A DNA stretch of 64,000 nt from Bullera alba (Eukaryota > Basidiomycota > Tremellomycetes > Tremellales > Bulleraceae). Shown one piece after another: positions 34,213-45,732 of the stretch (position 1 is the first letter of the stretch; each line of letters starts with the position of its first letter). The notes under the pieces are model-generated. The model had not been told where the DNA came from, searched no databases, and saw only the letters and a program-made list of their open reading frames with translations. The stretch covers positions 440,523 to 504,522 of the forward strand of contig BCIX01000005.1 in the NCBI GenBank assembly GCA_001600095.1. Reading direction: 5' to 3'. A program made the translations under genes and the position numbers.

Positions 34213-36854
34213 ATGCCGCTTATGGTCGACTCGTCAGGTCAGCCAGTCTACGGCGACCAGCCATCCGTCTACACCTTCGACACAGTCTCGACCAACGCCC
34301 AGGCCGGCCCGAGCTCGCTTGTCGCCGCAGCACCACTTCCTTCTGCATCCAGCTTCAATGCCGGAGACTCCATGTCGTCGTTGCTCGACGCACAAGCCAA
34401 GGCGAGGGAAGAGATACTACATGAGCAAAAGGCCATTCAAGCAGGTCTTGATAGTGAGTTGGCGACCCGGCAATGACAAGAACATCATACCTCCTAACCT
34501 TCCTTTGGGATGCTCATTCGCTGATGTGACCCTCTTCTCCAGGCCAAACACCTCGGAACCTCATGCTAGCTTTCGCCGTTCTCCTCCTGCTGTGTATGCT
34601 CTTCACGCATAACAGATTCTTGGCCAGGTTGTTCGCCTCGAAACGCCGGAAGGCCAATACTTCCCGATTCCAACAATACGCCTCCGATCTGCCCATCAAT
34701 GGAAACTCGCGGCGGCCTGTCGGAGGAGGAGATTTGTTCACTGGATGGCTATTGAAGAAAGGCTTTGGAGCTAGACTCCCACTGTCGCCTATGGACGACA
34801 TGGCATTGAAGTCCAATCCTTTCGCCTCGCCGCTCGACCGTCCTATCACACCCATCACGCCAATGACTCCGAGTACGCCCTTGCCATCCTCTCCAGCGAG
34901 CCGTCCTCCGCCGCACATCATCCCGTTCATCCAATACCTCCCCTTCTCGTCGATCCTCTACTGGGCACCACTGTCCAGGTTCCCTTCGCCATTCGCCTCG
35001 CCAGCAAACCTCTGCGCATTGGTCCTTATCTCGTTGTACCTCGCTCTCTGCGGTTTCGCCCTTATATGGAGGTCGGACATCACGCCGACGACAGATGACA
35101 AGGGGTACGGATACGACTTTATGAGGACGGGGTTAGTGGCCGTGACTCAGATCCCGCTGGTGGTGGCACTTGGAGTCAGAGGGAACATTGTCGGTCTGTG
35201 TGTGGGCAAGGGATATGAGAAGTTGAAGATCTTCCACAAGATTGTGGGGAGGATCTTGTTCCTCTCTGCGTCTTTGCACTCTGCCTTTCACCGTAAGTCT
35301 GCGGCTCTCACCCAACGAAATTTGAGCTATAATCCTGATTGGGTTCCGCAGTGCACCGATTCGCGACGACAGGTACATTGGCCAACTCGATGAGCAAGGG
35401 TTTCAACATCTGGGGCACGGTAGCATGGTGCGCTTTGATCCTCATCATCGTCAGCTCGATCCCAGCAATCCGACAAAAGACCTACACCCTGTTCAAGGTC
35501 TGCCACATTATCGGAATGATCGGTATGCTAGTCGGACTGTGCTTCCATGTCAGAGTCTGCATCCCATGGTGGTGAGTGACAACAATTCTCGCTGCTCAAG
35601 GATCGAGACTAATGCTCTTTCAGCATCGCCGGACTTGTCATCTACCTCATTTCAATTGTCTGCACGGTGACCAAGACCCGCCTGGCACATGGCGAGTTTG
35701 TTGCATTGAGAGACTCTCACACCACCGTTGTGACGATACCTTCGCTCCAAAGCGGCTGGAGGGCTGGTCAGCACGTGCGACTCCGAATTCCCTCACTGCC
35801 TTTCCCTCTCAACCTCCAAGCTCACCCCTTCACGATCGCCTCTGCGCCCGATGGCGAGGGAATGGTCTTGATGTGCAAAGCGGCCGGTGATTGGACTTCG
35901 AGGCTATACAACTTTGCCAATCAGCACGCATCGTCCAATGCCTACTTGGACAAGGCTCGCCAGGGCGCCATCGCCGCGACAGTGATTGTAGAGGGTCCAT
36001 ATGGCGGACTTGGAAACACGATGCTGTCGTCCTTTGGTGGTGTTATGCTGGTGGCTGGTGGTAGTGGAATCACTCAAGCGCTCTCTCTCGCCCATGACCT
36101 TATCAACAAAGCACCCAGTGGAGTCGTTCGACCTCGGACTATCGACCTGGTCTGGATCGTCAAAACCGAGGACGTGGCTAGACCACTGATGCCAACTCTA
36201 CTGGACATGGTCGAGGACGCCAAGCGGTTCGAAGAGCAGTGTCTCGAGGGACGTAAGCTACGTCGGGATCTGCCATCTCCTGTCGGCCTGCGAGTCAAGA
36301 TCCACGTGACTCGATGTCCAATTTCTTCACCTTTGACTCTTCTCACCGCCCCTCCCGAATTCGCTTGGGATCCATTCGCCGATCCACCCACGTCAGGCGC
36401 CAAACCCGATCGACCTGCTTCACCCGCCACGTCATTCTCTCCGTCGTCCTTGGCGTCGCCATTGGAGAAACCCTCGTTGAAGCGACAGCCCTCAGAGGCG
36501 GAGAGGGAGAAGGCAATGTATCTATCCCGAAACGCCTCGAAGTCGACGTATGGTTCCGCCTCGTCCACAATGTTCTTCTCAAAGACCAACGACAAGTCCA
36601 AGTACTACACCACGATGAGCGGGATCGACGCTTCGAAACGAAGACCCAATATGGCCGATGCGGTCGGCAGCCTCGTCGACGAGGTGATTGAGCGTCAGGA
36701 CAGAATGCGCTTGGACCCCAGTGGGGTGTGTATCACCGTCTGCGGGCCGCTCGGCCTCGTGAACAATGTCAGGGAAAAAGTGATGCAGGTGGAGACTAGT
36801 AAGAGGAGGAAGGTGGGAGGAATCGAGTTGGAAGAGGAGTATTTCGGGTATTAG
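34213..36854 (+). CDS. Ferric reductase (FRE family, flavocytochrome)
   Basis: Predicted 813-residue protein in four exons: 34213-34453, 34543-35292, 35352-35571 and 35624-36854. An 86-residue polar N-terminus is followed by TM1 (LMLAFAVLLLLCMLF) and a membrane core. The two heme-ligand pairs have the family H-x13-H spacing: about His312/His326 and His382/His396. The flavin site is HPFTIASAP, the NADPH site GGVMLVAGGSGITQ, and the C-terminus has VCITVCGPLGLV. These enzymes move electrons from NADPH through FAD and two hemes to reduce Fe3+/Cu2+ outside the cell. A long Ser/Pro insertion (about residues 590-700) separates the nucleotide-binding elements. The leader contains short upstream ORFs. 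Substrate (iron or copper) is not resolved by sequence. Confidence 0.93.
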
Positions 36855-37084
36855 ACAAAGCAAGGCTCTGCAGGAGGCGCAACGTGCGCCTTGTTGTACC
36901 ATACTCGACCGAGGAGAGCATACTATCCGAGCGGCTGTTGATCGGTCTGCTCTATCGTTCATTCATTTGTACATCATGCAATTCAGCATCTGACGGTGTG
37001 GACGGAGCATCGCCCTGCATTGCATACACTGATACAAGATATAGTAAACTCTTACACGGAGACCAAGATGTGGTGTTCCGACGG

Positions 37085-39437
37085 CTAGAAGGCACTGCGA
37101 TCATTTAACCGCCATTCTTTGAGCGGTCCCCACCACGACCAACCGCCCTGCATAGTAGGCTCCGCCCGGCCCGTTTCTCCAGCAGCTCCTGTCCTGCCAG
37201 ACGTGGCATCACCACCGGCGTCGTCGGACCGCCGTTTGCCCTTGTTAGCCCTCTTTCTATCCTTCTTGCGCCAGGTGAAGCGCCCTCCGCTCGAACTACT
37301 TGTAGTCTCGTCGAGATCCTCCCATTCGCCATCGCTCTCCCGGACTTGGTTCTGCCTCGCCCGAGATCTTCCTGGCTCGCGACTAGGCCCAGCGCTGGGT
37401 CCGGGCGTGTCGCTGTCGACGACCGGGGCGAGTTCCGGACGACCTTGACCCCCAGCCGTCTGATTCGATCGCAAGGGTGTCGATGGTCCAGCGGAAGTAC
37501 CTTCCCCCGTGTTTTCAGCGTCGACAGCAGCCTCTCTGGATGATTGGACCAGCTGCTCGTTCTCCTCTCGTGTCGTGTTGAGCAATTGACCCTCCTGGAG
37601 CCTCTCCCTAGCTGCCTGTAATCGCATCGCACTCTCCCTATGCTCTTTGATGCCGAAACTGCCCAACCCCCAGCCTACTCCTTCACCATCTATCAACGCC
37701 GCCTCGGCCAATGCCGCACTATTGGTCACTTGGGGACCTTCGGCGTGTGCACCGCCACCCGTTGCTGATTCCCTGCGACTGGATTCAAAGACCGCTTGTC
37801 GCCTTTCCACGCGCTGCAGCGCCGCCTGCCGGGCCGCTTCCTCGTGCGCACGACGCAGACGCCGGAGGTAGACCTGTAACCCGTTGATGGGGAAAGACAT
37901 CAATTGCCCAAAAGTCCTCGGAGTGTGGAGTGACGGTGTAGCTGAAGTAGAGGACGTTTCCGAGTTTGTCGACTGCATCACAGCGCCCGTCCTTGAATCG
38001 GGCGGTGTGGGCGTGTTGGTGAACTCGACCCTGCCGGTGCCGTTTGTGCCGTTGGTTCCGGCCCGACTGGCCCTATCCCCAGATCGCCGGCCACCCAGGT
38101 TTTCCATCTCGATCGCAGGTGAGGAATTCGCTCGTCCGTCAAGACCTTCCTCGACGTCCCTTACCCTACTGTCGGACGGCACGGATCGGGTGGTGCTTCG
38201 ACGGACGAGGGTGGCACTGCGGTTCCGCAGGATCCCAGTGACAGAAGTGGTGAACCCAGCCATGGCATTGGCAGAAGCTTGACCGGCGTCGACAATCCCA
38301 GCCAAAGAGGAAGATCGGTGTCGAAGGGGAATACGCTCGCCGCGTTCAGTGGCTCTTTGACGAGCTGCCCTTCTGGCCGCTTTGCGCTTTTTCCGCTCTG
38401 CCCGTTCCATCAAGTCCTACAGACGTATTGAGCTTCTCTCACATAGTCAAATCGGATTATAAACTCACCTCGACCTCGCCAATGCCCATACCACTTCCCA
38501 CCCACCACCACCAGCCGAGCCACGTTTGCCACAGAATGGCGGCAAACAACAAGTGTTGCAGCCAATCAATGCCGTCTTCCGCCACGGCTACAAAGTTCCC
38601 AGAGGTACTGATTGCCGCTAGGACCATTGCTCCGAATCCAAACGCAGCGGTACCGCCATCTGTCCGCCATGCCCGGCGTCTGTTCACAAAGAAACCCCAG
38701 ATGACGAGGGCCATACTGTAGATCAAGAGTAGAGTCGAGTTGAGCACGTTTCGTATCGAGTCCGTGACGTCCAATACCGTTTGAGACCCCGACAGCGCGG
38801 AGAGGCACAGTCCAGAGGATATGACTGCCAAGGGTCCGAGAACGAAGATGATCAGGCGAGCTTCCGTGCGCGAGGGGTAAAGGAGGGTGAGGAATTGGAT
38901 GTGTGTTATCTACGTTCCGTCAGTGGATCACAAGGAAAGTTAGGTTGGGCTGAAATTGCTTACATGAGTCAATACATTGTTGAACGTTTGTAGAACGAAC
39001 CACGCAGCGTCTTGTGCAGTGTTCCACGCTCGAGGAGGGATGGACACTGCGACGTAATCTAGACTATAGGGCCAAGTATCCGCGCTGTCACTCGAGTCGA
39101 CGAGAATGACCCATATCTTCACAGTGACCGATATGATAACCGTCACTATCGACAGCAGTTGGAGAGAGTAATTGAGGGGAGCCAAGGGGTAATGGTACTG
39201 TGTGGTGACTAGCTCGCAGCGTCAGCTTGCGCCTCTTACCTTTTTACCCAAAGTGCGTCTGTTCATATACTCACAGGCAAGGTGCATAAAGAGCACGAGA
39301 AGGAGGGTGATCGTGATCCCATTCACGAAGAGCTGTATAGGCAGGGTGTATGCGAATGCAGGTTGATACTGCAGATACGGGTCCTGGCCGTCAAATTGCC
39401 CGATGAGACGGTCGTCTGTCCCATATCCCTCGGACAT
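37085..39437 (-). CDS. Seven-TM orphan membrane protein with long basic C-tail
   Basis: Predicted 726-residue protein in four exons: 39437-39275, 39208-38964, 38909-38469 and 38416-37085. Seven hydrophobic segments are seen in the first 290 residues, beginning with LPIQLFVNGITITLLLVLFM and YSLQLLSIVTVIISVTVKIW and ending with QHLLFAAILWQTWLGWWWWV. The remaining 440 residues are cytosolic-looking: Arg/Lys-rich at first (MERAERKKRKAARRAARQ), then Ser/Thr/Gly-rich, ending in a Trp-rich motif (GGWSWWGPLKEW). The topology resembles a GPCR-like receptor, but no GPCR family motif is recognised. The first intron needs the CTAG acceptor at about 39209 to keep frame. It is head-to-head with the RBM42-like gene. 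Confidence 0.8.
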
Positions 39438-39804
39438 TGCGGGTGGCTACAGCGCTTGTCTCCTGCCCGGGAAATCCTATCTCTCGCTCTTTCGGCCCAT
39501 GCTCGTCGTCTTCACTGTTATGGGTACCGCTCTTGTCTGTTGTTGCTGTTGTTGTGAGTATGGACACGGCAAACAGCAACTCGAGGTCTCCTTCACCTTA
39601 ATGAGCGATCACCGAGAAGAGGCAGTTACGTAATTTGTGTTACTAGGGTGGCGTCTTCTTTGTCGGTGATGTTCCTGTTGATTCTGTCTCGAGTTCGCTC
39701 GAGGTTACTAGAGTATTCGACTACACACCTGGAAATCGAAGCGCTGTTCAATAGCCTATACCAATTCTCGAGCAGCTCTACCGACTTGAGAATCATTAGA
39801 GACC
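39438..39804. other. Bidirectional promoter region
   Basis: 367 bp between the starts of the seven-TM gene (-) and the RBM42-like gene (+). A TGTTGTTGCTGTTGTTGTGA simple repeat lies near 39539. No gene is seen. Confidence 0.45.
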
Positions 39805-41079
39805 ATGTCCGGTCAGACGTACACCCCGGAAGAACAAAGAGCGGCGGTGAGTGACTTGCTCGACTTGTGCATCGAGCCTGGGCTCCGCGCTGACTCCAGC
39901 TGTAGTGGGCAGAAGTGAGTCCCTGGGCACCATTGTCGTCAAGGTCATTCGACGACACCCAAAAGGTGTACATACTGACTCCCTCTGCAGTACTATAGGC
40001 AACAGGGGTACGATGAGGCTTCTATTGCCGCCGCTCTTGGACCCGCTGGATCCGGCTCTTCTACCGCCTCTACATCTCAAGGTGGTGTTGGCGTAGGCGC
40101 GCCCTCCCAATGGTCGACCTACGACTCCACCGCCGCCAGCACATCGTACAAACCGCAAGCTGTGCCCACGAGCGGGCCTTCGACAGCGCATGTCAACGCA
40201 GCTATGCCTGCAGACGTGGCAAAGCTCTATTCAGCCGATTACATGGGTGCAAACATCTACGCTCCCGGACAGGGCGAGGACGGAGCAGGAGCGCCCAAGC
40301 ATAAACCGAAGCCACCCCCAGGAAAGAGGGATACCGTTATTAGGAAAGGAAACGGCAGGACTTGGGAGGATCCGACATTACTAGATTGGGATCCAAGTGA
40401 GTGATTGCGGACTCTCGTCTTTGCCTCCACCCCACGCCGCCGAAACGCAGAGCGTGGATGAGAGCTGATACTTTTGGGCAGAGTGGTACCGGCTCTTCGT
40501 GGGGGATGTGTCTAACGACGTCAACGAGAAAACACTCGACGAGGCTTTCGGCAAGTATCCAAGTTACGCAAAGTGTAAAGTGGTCCGTGATCGGCTTAGT
40601 CTGAAGGTATGTCAATGTCATTCCTCCAACATCCTCTCATCTCCATTACAACGCTGAACGGGCCTACAGGCGAAATACGGATTCATCGCTTTCAAAGACC
40701 CCGAAGATTTCTTGAGGGCTTGGAAGGAGAATGACGGTGAGTCGATCGCGCCGTGACCTCGACAAAACACGACAAGAACCTGCGTTGTCAGGGTACGAGA
40801 TCGTGAAGGGGTTTTGCTGATGATCATTCTCGCTTCATAGGCAAATACATTGGAAATAGACCGATCAGACTCAGTAAAGTCAAGGACGAGCAGTATGGCG
40901 GTGTGGACACCGTGACGGTGTCTGGGCGAAAGGTGAGTGCCTCGGGCGCTGGTCTATCTGGCGCAGATTCAGGTAGATATTCAGTAGTATGGTGGCTAAT
41001 GACTCTACAGGCCAAGATGCTCGACAAAGTGAGGCAGAACAGGGGTAAACCTCTAGATGGAAGGCCGGTTCCATGGTAG
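39805..41079 (+). CDS. RBM42-like RRM RNA-binding protein
   Basis: Seven exons, including a 9-nt microexon (39906-39914, encoding Trp-Ala-Glu) between 39805-39846 and the exon starting at 39991. Joined, the N-terminus reads EEQRAAWAEYYRQQGYDEAS. A Pro/Lys-rich linker leads to GRTWEDPTLLDWDP, the segment that precedes the RRM in RBM42. The RRM follows: YRLFVGDVSNDVNEKTLDEA with an RNP2 motif, then KYGFIAFKDPEDFLRAW with RNP1, and GKYIGNRPIRLSK. Human RBM42 associates with hnRNP K and spliceosomal particles; a role in pre-mRNA processing is therefore inferred. The protein ends VPW a few residues after the RRM. Confidence 0.92.
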
Positions 41080-41457
41080 TTTGATAAATGGGTCGGTTGG
41101 CGGAGGCGCGACGCTGTCATCCCCGAATGCAGACCATCAGCCGAATATGATACTGGTGACCGGAAGATTCCGGAGACTAGTTGCGAATCTCAATGCTCGA
41201 CCGCAAGTGCAGCCCGGTCTGGAACACCCGATGAGATCCACGTTCTTGGTATCTTCTTGACCGCCTGGCAGTCATTATGCTACCCCAAGACGACTTCGAT
41301 CCGACATGCTTTCATGACAACATGGCTAGTAACAGATTCACTTATTATAAACATTCCTGGTCCTGTTGCCCCTTTTGGCAGAAGATCTCGCACCCCCTTC
41401 CAGTCTCTCTCTCTCTCGCCCATAGAATCCCACTTTTCCCTCCCGCTGGCCTCATGC
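41080..41457. other. Convergent 3' spacer
   Basis: 378 bp between the converging stop codons of the RBM42-like and DSN1 genes. No gene is seen. Confidence 0.45.
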
Positions 41458-43591
41458 TCACGGCCGGTGTGCCTTTGGAGTCTGAGTTCCATGCCCCATC
41501 CTCCTTGGCGTGACGCCAATGCCGGGATGACCAACGCTGGCGTTGACTTGACTCGCCAGCGCACTGACTGTCACCACATTGTCCAATTGACCCATGGCAT
41601 TGATGGCCTCTTCATTCACCCCCGACCGGAGGTCTGCGTCCGCCAACGCCCTCAAGAGGTGTATTGGGTCCTTGTCGCGCAGCCTGGATTTCCCCTTCGT
41701 ATCCCGTTCCTGCTGCCGCGTCGCAGTGGACAAGAGGGAGATGTGGTCCGGACCACCCTCACCTTCACCTTCCACCCCGCCGACTCCGGTTGCATGCGAG
41801 CTGAGATCTGCGCCGTGATCCTCCCGCGACCGCAGGTCAGCGGTCAGCGAGGCGAATATCCCATCAAGGAACCGGCGAGTCTGGTGGGAATATTGAACTG
41901 CCATGTGGGTCGATTGCATCAATGTGTCGATCTACACCAGTGTCAGCTGCCTCCTTCTAATCCACTGATCCACTGCACAGGTGAAACTCGCCTTGTACTC
42001 GACGTCGGCAAACTCGCCCATGCTCATCAAATCGCCCTCTCCGCCTTGGACAATTTCGTCGGCGAGGCTCAACGCATCTTTCATCCAGGGGTCCGGCAGG
42101 CTCGTCATGTCTGGAGGGCGGTAGGCTTGTTGTTTTGCCTTTGTCTGGTGGATCACCTCGATCTCTTTCTGGTTCGCCTGTCTAGACAATTGACCCCATT
42201 GGTATTTCTCGGCTTTACACCTGTACCAAGTGCATCAGCAATTTCCATTGCATTTGGATCCAGATGTAGTCTCACCGTTTGATGATCACAGAGTCCTTTG
42301 CCTTTTTCTCCCTATTGGCCACGTTGCGCGGATGAGGCCGCATTTGCGTAGTGTGTTTTGCTCCCTGCGTCCATATTTTCAGTCAAGACGCCTGGCATAT
42401 GTGCCTAGTAGACCACACTCACTGCTTGACCGAAAACGTTGGTGTCGACTTTCCCAGACCCCAGCTTTGCCAGAAAGTCATCCATAATCTCCTTGACCAG
42501 CCTGTCCCCCTCTGTGGTCCGAGTCACACCTGCACTCCGTCTCTCCGTACCCTTTGCCTTGAGATCTTTACTCGAGCACTCCGCGTCTGCAGCCCGCTTG
42601 GCACACCACACTATCAGATGCTTTGCTCGAACGGGCTCGGGCATGGTCGGCGTTATATGCGTGTAGAACAGAGCTGTATCCACCGACGAATGGGGTATGC
42701 CTAGGAACGCATATCAGTCAAAAACAGTTCCCCCACAGAGAATCGTCGATTTTCACTCACTAATTTCCCCTCGGCCTAGACTCGTACTGGCCCTCTGACC
42801 TCTCATGCCCAATGAACTCCTCCGCTGCTGTTCCTCCCTGAGCTCCTTGTTCTTCCGTATCATTGGCGTCTCGGATTCAGGCAGAGGCACCATCGAGTCG
42901 ATACTCGAGCTCGCACTAGCTTCTCCCTCCAATTCTAGGCCTATGCCCATCGCTCGCATCGACTTCCTCGTCTTTCTCACAAAGGCCTTGGGCGGCGCCA
43001 TCTCCCCTCTCACGCCGTCCAGCATGACTTTTGATGAAGAGGCGAAGTTGCTCGGCGGGGACGAGGGCCGAGGTGCTGATGCCATGCTCGGGGCTGATGA
43101 CTGGGGCATCTTGCCCGGCGCCTCCGAATCCTGCCGCTGATTTGATGAAGTGCCAGTTCTCGCGGCCGACTGGTCACGCGAGGGAGAAACGGTCGTCGCT
43201 CGCTCTCGCACAATGCGCGTCGAGTCCCTCTTTCTGGCAATCTTCCGTTCTGAGGGCGGAGGCGGTAGGTCCAACGAGCCATTGATCTCATCTTCAGGTG
43301 GCGTATCAGAGGAATTGAGACTGATGGGCTGGGGCTTGAACGTCGCTGCGATGGAGGCAGGCATGTCAGTGAGAATTCGTCACAGGGATGTTGATCGTAG
43401 AGCAGAGTGTCGCTGCCTAGGGATCCAAGGGAGTTACGACTTACATTGCTTCTATAAGAACACACGTTAACGTCAATCCTCATTACAGCTCCCTCACACG
43501 TCAGACAACTCACCACCTTCTTCCTCTTCTTGTCCTCGCCGTTCCGGAAGAGGATCTCTTCTCCATCCACTCTTCGCTTGCCTGATATCAT
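41458..43591 (-). CDS. DSN1: Kinetochore MIND/Mis12-complex subunit Mis13/DSN1
   Basis: Start MISGKRRVDGEEILF at 43591. After exon 1 a 7-nt microexon (43451-43445, AAGCAAT) is needed to restore frame into TFKPQPISLNSS. The family core is clear: RSSLGMRGQRASTSLGRGEI, then SSVDTALFYTHITPTMPEPV and RAKHLIVWCAKRA; helical segments follow, including VIHQTKAKQQAYRPPDM. The C-terminal region has DPIHLLRALADADLRS and ends GHGTQTPKAHRP. Dsn1/Mis13 joins Mtw1, Nsl1 and Nnf1 to link the inner kinetochore to the Ndc80 complex. The RRSSLGMRG segment holds a basic-Ser pattern like the Aurora B site that controls Dsn1 binding to CENP-C (family knowledge). One intron, 41991-41932, has a GC-AG border. Confidence 0.9.
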
Positions 43592-44207
43592 GACAGCGGG
43601 TGTTTCCCCTTCCTCCCTCCCGGTTTATTGACGGCCGAGTTCTATGGCCTGTTTGCTCCCTCTTGTCTTTCGGTGCCCGGGTAGAGGGTCACCCAATGTT
43701 CGGAGTCGGTCGTGTCCGATTGATGTTGAAGATTCCGGTTCCAATTCTATCTCTAGTCCGCTGTTGCTTGTGGTCGGATTGTTCCGATTTCCAGGGCCAG
43801 TCCTCTGATCATTTCCATTCGCTCCCTTCCTGAGCTATTGGTGACCTGTGGTCGTCGGTGACAGAGTTGCAGGATCGATTGATAGATGACATGCGAGTGA
43901 TTGATGAATCCCACGCGTGCTTTGTTTGTGCACCAACCAAGTACCCAGTGGAAACGTTGATTTTGCCACCCAGATAAGCGGCTACCGCGCCACACGACCC
44001 GCTATCCGCCTTGGGCAATTTGATTCCGCGTTGTGGTCATAGAAGGCATCGATGTCCTGGACAGGACCAGGGGAGCCTGACTCCTGAGCGTCCTGGGTTA
44101 TACGAGCACTCGTACTGAATAGCTTCGAGGTCCACTCCAACTGTAAGCAGTACAAGCTAGCGACTGGAAGACCTGCCCGGTCTCTGTCGCCTTAACAGCC
44201 CGCAGCA
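43592..44207. other. Bidirectional promoter region
   Basis: 616 bp between the head-to-head DSN1 and GET1 genes. It should hold both promoters. No coding frame or repeat is supported. Confidence 0.5.
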
Positions 44208-45134
44208 ATGGCGTCCCTCGCCTTGGTCATTTTTCTCGTGGTATTCTTCACCCAGCTCGTGTCTTGGGTAGGCAAGTCGGTGTTGCAAGATGTGGTGAGT
44301 GCCAACTTCTCTCCTCCGGATCAGCTGCCCGTCACTTAAACTGATGGTAATGGTGACATAAGCTGATCGTGTGTGGTACATAGGCGTTCTCGATATACTC
44401 GAGACTGTTCCTCTCTTCAACGAGCTCCAAGCAGAGACAATTGCGGAAACAGGTCTTGGAGGATAAAGCCGAACTATCGCGGACCTCCTCGCAAGACGAG
44501 TTTGCGAAATGGGCAAAATTGAAGCGCAAGGTGGACAAGGGACTGGCAGACTTGGAAAAGATTAGTGAGTCGGCAATGCCTTGATCGGGGAAAAGAAGAT
44601 GCTGAATCTCGTTTCCTTCAGACACAACCCTCACCTCGTCGAAGACCGGGTTTGGATTGAAATTCAAGTCGTTGATATGGATCACCACCAGCGGCTCGCA
44701 GCTGATATTGGTGTGGTGGTATCGCAAACAGCCGATCTTCTGGCTACCTAGAGGATGGGTTCCTGGACCGGTTCAGTGGCTCCTAAGTCTGCCCAGTGCG
44801 CCAATAGGTGAGTCCAGCCATCCATCACCACTACCATCACCGCTGCTACGGCCTGAGACTACCATTCGTGGATATTCGGCTAACTCACCTGGCAGGCTCG
44901 GTCAGCTCGGGGGCTTGGTGTGCTATTTGTAAACGAGTCCTAGGCACTTTTGAAGAGATCGCCAAGGACCTCATGGTACCCAATGGTGAGTACCAATCGG
45001 GCAAGTACTAAAGGCACGAGCTGAGCAAGACGTCAGCGCCCGCACCAGTGCCCGTTGCTATGCCATCGCAGACGCAGTCTCAGGAAAAAGCAAAGATAGA
45101 GCCTCTGGGCATAGAGCACGATCACCTGGATTGA
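44208..45134 (+). CDS. GET1: GET complex subunit GET1 (WRB/CAML-type receptor)
   Basis: Predicted protein of about 213 residues in five exons. Topology matches Get1: N-terminal TM ([18 protein letters not shown]), a long basic cytosolic coiled coil ([17 protein letters not shown] to [18 protein letters not shown]), then TM2 ([18 protein letters not shown]) and TM3 ([14 protein letters not shown] region). The [20 protein letters not shown] segment between TM2 and TM3 is characteristic. Get1 with Get2 forms the ER receptor for Get3, which delivers tail-anchored proteins. The last exon encodes a hydrophilic tail ending GIEHDHLD. It is head-to-head with DSN1 and tail-to-tail with the peroxiredoxin gene. 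Confidence 0.93.
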
Positions 45135-45732
45135 ACGGGCGCAATAGTCTTACGGTTCACCGAACGCATCATGGTCGACAACTCAGTCGACTGTACTCAG
45201 CGACAACGATGGCAGTCGTGACTGTCCCACAGGGCGGTCTCACTGGTTTCCCGCTCTGTGACCCAACTCGGAAGCACGGCAGCCGGCGTGATCAGTGCAG
45301 TAGGAGCCAGCGCCGCCGAGTACAATGTACGATCCCAGATGCATGACAGCATACGATATGAAGTACAATGACCCTCAGTAGCAGTGATCAGATTTGCAGG
45401 CTGTTCCATGTCTCGCTTATCACGCAGCCCTACGGACAACGACTCCTTACCATCACCCTCATTCACCGTTTGACTCGCTTTGCCAATTCCTCTTCGGCCT
45501 CACCTTGTGCTGATCTCTTCCCGTTCGTCTCTTTCGCGGCGGCCCTACGACATTCGCTTCAGAAAAGAGTCTTTCACACGGGCATTGCACATAACGGTGG
45601 CCAGGTCGAGGTCTACGCTCAAACATCGATCCATGCCATCTATAAATCTATTGCACGAGATGCGCCTCTTGCTACTTCCTTTCCAACTATTCCGCTCGCA
45701 TGACACCGTGGTGGGGTGGAGATACAGTCGAC
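45135..45732. other. Convergent 3' spacer
   Basis: 598 bp between the stop codons of GET1 (+) and the peroxiredoxin (-). A 111-codon plus-strand frame at 45368-45703 lacks recognisable protein features and probably arises by chance in the 3' region. Confidence 0.45.

Noticed and set aside
41257..42282. 341-codon plus-strand open frame
   Set aside because: Antisense to DSN1 exons and introns; DSN1 is supported by family motifs.
45368..45703. 111-codon plus-strand frame between GET1 and peroxiredoxin
   Set aside because: Located in a convergent 3' region, without recognisable features or splice signals.
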